10,638 nucleotides of DNA, taken from contig JAPPOW010000083.1 of NCBI GenBank assembly GCA_028817775.1, positions 1-10,638 of the forward strand. The letters are read 5' to 3'. The DNA comes from Candidatus Melainabacteria bacterium (GTDB taxonomy: Bacteria > Cyanobacteriota > Vampirovibrionia > LMEP-6097). The notes beneath the pieces were generated by a model, which saw only the letters and a list, made by a program, of their open reading frames with translations, was not told the DNA's origin and searched no databases. Below, in pieces: positions 6,439 to 10,638 of the stretch; position 1 is the stretch's first letter; every line of letters begins with the position of its first letter. A program made the position numbers and the translations under genes.

Positions 6439-8674
6439 CGACTACCGTCTCTTCTTCAGCTTGCTCTTGCTCAAGATCATCACCAGTAATTGCAAAGACT
6501 TTAGGCTTTGGTCTGAAGCGTTTACGCTGACGTCGCTTCTCGCTAGCTTCAATTGCTCTAGACTTAGCCTCAGCTTCTTTCTTCAAAGTTTTAACAGTCT
6601 TGAGTTGTTTGTCCTCATCGGATAGTTTACGCTTGAGCGAGAAGAAATGTTTTTTGTGATCACGTTCTTTGATCTTATTGATCTCAGGAGCTGGAGCGTG
6701 ATCAGTTGGCTCGGTGCCTGGTACAAATCTCTTGAAGACCGGGTTTGGAGTGAACTTTGTAGCTAGTAAGCCCGTGAGTGGATCAATAGCAACTAATTTA
6801 TACTCATCAGTAAAATTGAACTTGCGATTCGGTCTTGGTTTGGCTTTGTAATACTTAGTCATGTATTCACGCCAAATCCAAGCTGGGGTACTACCACCAG
6901 TAGCATAGCGTGAGAGCACTTCTTTATTGTTCTCATTGCCGCACCAGACAGTGGTAACGTAATCCGGAGTGAAGCCAGTAAACCAAATATCACGCGAGCC
7001 ATCAGCAGTACCGGTCTTGCCTGCCATAGTTCGTCCTGGGATGCGAGCCAGGCCACCAGTTCCCATACGCACTACATCTTCTAGGATTTTAACTAGTTGT
7101 GCTACATGACGTTCAGGTAAACTGCTCACTGGCACTGGTTCATTGATTTCTATAACTTTGCCGTGCGCATCAGTGATCTTGCGAATCAAAATTGGATCGA
7201 TACGGACACCACCACGAGCAAAAGTTGAATAAGCAGTTGCTACCTCAAGTGGTGAGAATGCCTGTGCGCCAAGTGCTAGTGACAAGAGTGGGCGCATCTT
7301 GGTTTTGATACCAGCAGCATGCGCTGTTTCAATGATGTTCTTGATTCCAGTGCGCATTGCAACTTTGATAGTTGGAATATTGCGCGAGAAAATCAGGGCT
7401 GCTCTAGCAGTCATAGGTCCATGAAACTCTTCATCAAAATTATGCGGGCGCCAGAAACCAGTGGCTGAAGAAACATCGGGGATACTTAGTTCAGCATCAT
7501 TGATGATAGTACTTGGATCAATGATACCGTTCTTGAAAGCTGTCAGGTAGGTAAATGGCTTGAAGCCACTGCCGATAGTATGAATATTGGTTGCCCTATT
7601 GTACTGATATTGCCAGAAATCACCGACACCACCTACTAGAGCTCTAATTTGAGCGCTGTCTACATCGATGGTGACTAATGCACCCTGATTGATACCGGCA
7701 GCGGCATTGGTAACACCTAGATTAAGTGATTTTTTCGCAAGACGTTGAGCAGCTGGGTCCATGCCGGTATAGACTTTGAGTCCCATCGATTTAAGATCAT
7801 TACGACTAAAACGTTTGGCTAGTTCTTGCTCAATATAGCTAAAGTAATATGGGAAGAGTGAAAGGTTACCCTTGGATGGTCTAAATTTCAATTCAGTTGT
7901 AGTAGCCTTATCGTAATCATCCTTGCTGATATAACCGTTGCCAAACATTTTTTCAAGTACATATTTTTGACGTTTAAGTGCAGCATCTAGATTGGCTGAT
8001 AAATAACTTGGAGCTGTCAGCAAACCAGCTAGGTAAGCAGATTCTTGGATATCTAGTTTTGAAGCTGGCTTGGAGAAATAACGCTGAGAAGCGCGTTCGA
8101 TACCATAAGCTAGGTTGCCAAAATAAACTTGGTTGAGATAGATCTCAAGGATTCTTTCCTTAGGATATTTATTTTCTACTTCAAAAGCAATCAAGAGCTC
8201 AACAATCTTACGAGTAAAAGTTCGCTTATAACGTTCATCTTCTTTGATAAACAAGTTCTTGACCATTTGTTGAGAGATGGTACTACCACCTTGGACAATA
8301 CGACCAGCTTTGATATTGGTGAGCATTGCTCTCATGATTGAAGTCAAACTGAAACCTGAGTGATGAAAGAAATCAGAATCTTCTGCAGCTAGCACAGCCT
8401 GCTTCATATGATCAGAAATTTGAGAAAGTTTGACTACTTGTCTATCTTCTTTACCTTGCAAAACACCAACAAAATTGTCCCTATAGTCATAAATTTCAAT
8501 ACTACCTATAGGTTGATAATCTTCTAAGATTGAAAGATTAGGTGCACCAAGGATTTTATTGATTAGTGGCAAACTAAATCTAAACAAGAATGGACTCAAA
8601 ACTACAAAAGCTATAGCTCCGATAATTATTTTGCCTCGGTTACGATTGATGAATTCTAGTTGGCGTCTAAGCAT
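6431..8674 (-). CDS. Bifunctional class A penicillin-binding protein (PBP1A-type)
   Basis: Peptidoglycan glycosyltransferase and transpeptidase anchored in the cytoplasmic membrane. One N-terminal membrane segment lies near residues 15-40. The GT51 domain shows EDSDFFHHSG with catalytic Glu98, GGSTISQQMVKN (129-140) and a conserved stretch from RTFTRKIVE to EIYLNQVYFG (151-186). The transpeptidase domain has SGFK (Ser369 nucleophile, Lys372), SRN (430-432) and KTGT (553-556). Its SxxK reads GSGFKPF where relatives often have GSTFKPF. No extra OB-like domain sits between the two catalytic parts, unlike E. coli PBP1a. The last 80 residues are strongly charged, Lys/Arg-rich then Glu-rich, and probably disordered. 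It starts inside the upstream pseudouridine synthase gene (19-base overlap). GGTGAT, which complements the 16S rRNA tail, precedes ATG by five bases; this is one of the few ribosome-binding-like sites here. Confidence 0.94.
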   Translation of the reverse strand: MLRRQLEFINRNRGKIIIGAIAFVVLSPFLFRFSLPLINKILGAPNLSILEDYQPIGSIEIYDYRDNFVGVLQGKEDRQVVKLSQISDHMKQAVLAAEDSDFFHHSGFSLTSIMRAMLTNIKAGRIVQGGSTISQQMVKNLFIKEDERYKRTFTRKIVELLIAFEVENKYPKERILEIYLNQVYFGNLAYGIERASQRYFSKPASKLDIQESAYLAGLLTAPSYLSANLDAALKRQKYVLEKMFGNGYISKDDYDKATTTELKFRPSKGNLSLFPYYFSYIEQELAKRFSRNDLKSMGLKVYTGMDPAAQRLAKKSLNLGVTNAAAGINQGALVTIDVDSAQIRALVGGVGDFWQYQYNRATNIHTIGSGFKPFTYLTAFKNGIIDPSTIINDAELSIPDVSSATGFWRPHNFDEEFHGPMTARAALIFSRNIPTIKVAMRTGIKNIIETAHAAGIKTKMRPLLSLALGAQAFSPLEVATAYSTFARGGVRIDPILIRKITDAHGKVIEINEPVPVSSLPERHVAQLVKILEDVVRMGTGGLARIPGRTMAGKTGTADGSRDIWFTGFTPDYVTTVWCGNENNKEVLSRYATGGSTPAWIWREYMTKYYKAKPRPNRKFNFTDEYKLVAIDPLTGLLATKFTPNPVFKRFVPGTEPTDHAPAPEINKIKERDHKKHFFSLKRKLSDEDKQLKTVKTLKKEAEAKSRAIEASEKRRQRKRFRPKPKVFAITGDDLEQEQAEEETVVDE

Positions 8675-9384
8675 TGAATATCACCATATTCTAACTTAAT
8701 TAGCTCATTTGCGCCTAAACGTTCAATTTTCAAACCCGCGATTCGAGTTCGGTAGAGATCTAGCACTTCATTATTTAGAGCATTTACCATAAGGCGGATT
8801 TGTCGCTTGTGGCCTTGCTCCAAAACACAACTAAACTTAGAAGCCCCAAGTTTTTTAGCCTTGCATGCTTTGGTTACTACTTTATCACCTTTATCTTCCC
8901 TGAATATTTCGACACCAGCTTGAAAGTTTTTAATAAAGTCTGGAGCTAGTGGCTCTTTGCAAGTGACTTGATATTCTTTCTCATGTTCAAACTTGGGGTG
9001 AGTCAGTTTTTGACTTAAATCCCCATCATTAGTGAGAATAAGCAAGCCGCGAGAGTTTTTATCGAGTCTGCCTACTGGAAATAATCTTTGCTCTTTTAAT
9101 TCTGGGTGGTGTTCATGCAAGTAGCTGATTATATTCTGCTCTTCATCTTCAGCACAGGTGCAAATTACACCGATTGGTTTGTTAAAGCCGTAATAAAATT
9201 TTTCAAGCTCTTGAGCTTTGAATTCAAATTCTTGATCCTTATAAAGGATTAAATCTCCAGCTCTTAGTTCTTGTCCAAGCCGAGCACTCTCGTCATTGAT
9301 TAAAATCTCTCCGGTATTGATTAATTCATCGACTTTGCGCCGAGAACCGATACCGATCTGAGCCAAAAACTTGTTAACCCTCAT
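8656..9384 (-). CDS. rluF: RsuA/RluB/RluF-family rRNA pseudouridine synthase
   Basis: Converts a specific uridine of ribosomal RNA to pseudouridine. An S4 RNA-binding domain occupies residues 1-48 (MRVNKFLAQIGIGSRRKVDELI). The catalytic domain contains FPVGRLDKNSRGLLILTNDGDL with nucleophile Asp108, then HEKEYQVT and GHKRQIRLM. The pattern NKPIGVICT with HEKEY is closer to RluF than to RluB or RsuA by memory, so a 23S rRNA target is likelier than 16S; the exact site is not proven. At 242 residues it lacks the basic C-terminal tail of E. coli RluF. The frame is open upstream to 9519, but that stretch is hairpin-repeat DNA; ATG 9384 fits the S4 start and lies just after a -10 element. It heads the four-gene minus-strand run and overlaps the PBP gene by 19 bases. 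Confidence 0.85.
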   Translation of the reverse strand: MRVNKFLAQIGIGSRRKVDELINTGEILINDESARLGQELRAGDLILYKDQEFEFKAQELEKFYYGFNKPIGVICTCAEDEEQNIISYLHEHHPELKEQRLFPVGRLDKNSRGLLILTNDGDLSQKLTHPKFEHEKEYQVTCKEPLAPDFIKNFQAGVEIFREDKGDKVVTKACKAKKLGASKFSCVLEQGHKRQIRLMVNALNNEVLDLYRTRIAGLKIERLGANELIKLEYGDIQCLDAN

Positions 9385-9391
9385 GTCTATA

Positions 9392-9400
9392 GTTTTAGCA
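9392..9400 (-). promoter_or_regulatory. Extended -10 promoter for the minus-strand run, probably leaderless
   Basis: On the minus strand the bases read TGcTAAAAC, then seven bases, then the ATG at 9384. The transcript would start at or next to the start codon. No Shine-Dalgarno sequence is present. The 11 bases ATATGCTAAAA at this promoter recur exactly, in the opposite orientation, at the prfB promoter. Confidence 0.5.
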
Positions 9401-9543
9401 TATGGAAGCTTCGCTTCCTGCGTACGGAGCAAGCTCCTGCATATGGACTTTGTCCTGCTGTTAGCAGCGAAGCATTTGCAGGGAACGAAGTGACCATATG
9501 CAGGAAGAGTAGCTTCCATATGCCATTTCCCAATATGCTAAAA
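9393..9543. repeat. Array of small hairpin units between divergent genes
   Basis: The array holds units with ATAT (or GTAC) before and TGC after a hairpin. Forward units are 9400-9421 (GGAAGC-ttc-GCTTCC), 9422-9440 (GGAGC-aa-GCTCC) and 9441-9458 (GGAC-ttt-GTCC). Inverted units follow: AGCAGCGAAGCATTTGCAGG (9463-9482), GGGAAC-gaa-GTGACC (9481-9495) with a tandem G-A mismatch, and GGAAG-agtag-CTTCC (9503-9517). The block is closed by long-range inverted repeats, 9393-9403 with 9533-9543 (11 of 11) and 9398-9410 with 9511-9523 (13 of 13). It fills nearly the whole spacer and carries both outward promoters at its edges. Confidence 0.8.
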
Positions 9544-9544
9544 T
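9536..9544 (+). promoter_or_regulatory. Extended -10 promoter for prfB
   Basis: TGcTAAAAT (TAAAAT at 9539-9544) is followed after 13 bases by the prfB ATG, so the predicted leader is only about six bases. No Shine-Dalgarno sequence fits between. A weak TTCCAT (9514-9519) could serve as -35, with a long 19-base spacer, but it lies in a repeat arm. Confidence 0.5.
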
Positions 9545-9557
9545 TTCCCCTGAACCA

Positions 9558-10638
9558 ATGTCCGAACTCCAAGAATTCAATTACGACCTCAGCGAACTCC
9601 AGACTAGATATGAATCAGTCAAGGAGTATCTTTGACCTTGATTTATTAAAAGAAGAAATTTCACAACTAGAAGCCCAAATGTCAGAGCCTGGTTTTTGGG
9701 ATAATCAGAGCAAGGCGCAAGCTATTGCTCAAAACTTGGCTAGTAAGAAACAAGAACTTGAAACCTTTAATGCTTGGAATCAAAGATTAATTGATTTACT
9801 GGAGCTTGCTGAACTCAGTTTAGAGGCAGAGACTGATGAGAAGCAGCAGTATCAAGTAATGATTCTTGATGAATACAATAAACTTGGTGAGGAGTTTAGG
9901 ATTTTTGAGTTTCAACGAATGATGTCGGGGGACTACGATAAGTCTGATGCGATTGTGGCAATTAATGCTGGTGCTGGTGGCACTGATGCCCAGGATTGGG
10001 CGGAGATGCTTTTGCGCATGTACACTCGCTGGGCTGAAAATATACGTGGCTATCGAGTTGAATTATTAGACCGCTCTGATGGTGAAGAAGCTGGTATTAA
10101 ATCAGCTAGTATCAAAATTTCAGGTCCTTATGCTTATGGCTATCTCAGTGCCGAAAAAGGCGTGCACCGCCTGGTACGCAAATCACCATTCAAAGCTTCT
10201 GCCGATTCAAGACAAACCAGTTTTGCTGGACTTGAAGTGAGTCCGGTGATTCCTGAGATGTCCAAAGTAGTTGAACTTGATGATAAGGATCTTGAGATTG
10301 AGACCATGCGTTCAGGTGGGGCTGGTGGACAAAATGTCAATAAATTAGAGACGGCTGTTAGAGTCAAGCATTTACCAACTGGTATTGCTGTTAAATCTAG
10401 TCAAGAACGTAGTCAGGTGCAGAATAAAGAACTGGCGCTTGATTTATTACGTTCCAAATTATTAGCTATCCGTGAAGAGGAGCAGAAAAATAAACTAGCT
10501 GCACTCAAAGGAGAAGCTGTTTCAGCCAGTTGGGGTAATGCAATACGTTCTTATGTATTGGACGAGGTACGGGTTAAGGATGGTCGAAGTAAGTATGAGA
10601 ACCGTGATACAGAAGAGGTCTTGAAAGGTAAGATCGAT
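9558..10638 (+). CDS. prfB: Peptide chain release factor 2, programmed +1 frameshift, 3' end cut
   Basis: Release factor recognising UGA and UAA and triggering peptide release in the ribosome. The zero frame runs 25 codons from ATG 9558 to CTT (9630-9632) and meets TGA at 9633. Reading resumes in +1 at GAC 9634 and stays open for 335 codons to the window edge, giving about 360 residues visible; E. coli RF2 has 365. After the shift come MSEPGFWDN and AGAGGTDAQDW. The stop-reading tripeptide SPF lies at about 209-211 and the catalytic GGQ at about 256-258 (SGGAGGQNVNK). SPF rather than PxT identifies RF2 rather than RF1. The gene is divergent from the rluF-like gene across the hairpin-repeat spacer and has its own extended -10. 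The in-frame TGA is the autoregulatory site, not a disabling mutation. Only the last few residues are outside the window. Confidence 0.95.
9621..9636 (+). promoter_or_regulatory. RF2 autoregulatory +1 frameshift site
   Basis: AAGGAG-TAT-CTT-TGA-C matches the classical prfB recoding site. A Shine-Dalgarno-like AAGGAG lies three bases before the slippery CTT, with TGA next and C after the stop. When RF2 is scarce, the peptidyl-tRNA slips from CTT to TTT and reading continues at GAC (9634). Spacing is the same as in E. coli (AGGGGG-TAT-CTT-TGA-C). Confidence 0.95.

Noticed and set aside
9385..9519. N-terminal extension of the rluF-like protein from 9519
   Set aside because: It translates hairpin-repeat DNA. 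The S4 domain begins at ATG 9384, directly after a -10 element.
9400..9523. CRISPR array
   Set aside because: Units of 18-22 bases are directly adjacent, occur in both orientations and have no unique spacers of constant length.
9633..9635. In-frame TGA early in prfB, as a pseudogene or sequencing error
   Set aside because: The context AAGGAG-TAT-CTT-TGA-C is the classical RF2 recoding site, and the +1 frame stays open with all RF2 motifs.

Overview
The window comes from the chromosome of a bacterium with moderately low GC. It mixes conserved housekeeping genes with one surface or secreted protein gene. A lineage cannot be fixed from the sequence. A FlhB/YscU-family export protein, a multidomain DUF2341/LamG/SbsA-type protein, very few Shine-Dalgarno sequences and many short palindromic repeats suggest an uncultured, possibly candidate-phylum bacterium; that placement is inference. 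UGA is a stop codon here, because prfB keeps the classical UGA-dependent frameshift and one gene ends in TGA.

Layout. (1) 1-1578, + strand: 3' part of a large extracellular-type protein. (2) 1614-3236, +: malic enzyme. (3) 3237-3462: spacer with copies of a palindromic repeat, a 10-bp CCCCCGGGGG palindrome and a probable promoter. (4) 3463-4545, +: FlhB/YscU-type switch protein with no other export genes nearby. (5) 4546-4662: spacer between convergent genes, holding two inverted blocks of four octamers. (6) 4663-9384, - strand: a four-gene run read as 23S rRNA pseudouridine synthase, bifunctional PBP1A-type peptidoglycan synthase, RlmB-type rRNA methyltransferase and class B DnaJ. The first three overlap. 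(7) 9385-9557: divergent spacer made almost entirely of small hairpin units, with near-identical extended -10 promoters facing outward at both ends. (8) 9558 to window end, +: prfB with its programmed +1 frameshift, lacking only the last few codons.

The four-gene run and prfB combine ribosome modification, translation termination, protein folding and cell-wall synthesis, a growth-related set fired from one divergent promoter region. The most unusual content is between genes. One family of hairpin units, with fixed flanks (ATAT before, TGC after) and arms that vary but mostly stay self-complementary, occupies two spacers 6 kb apart. A second, unrelated octamer family occupies the convergent spacer. 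A third inverted repeat supplies the end of the rlmB-like reading frame. No spacer longer than 300 bases lacks a gene, and I see no tRNA, rRNA, transposase or CRISPR array.
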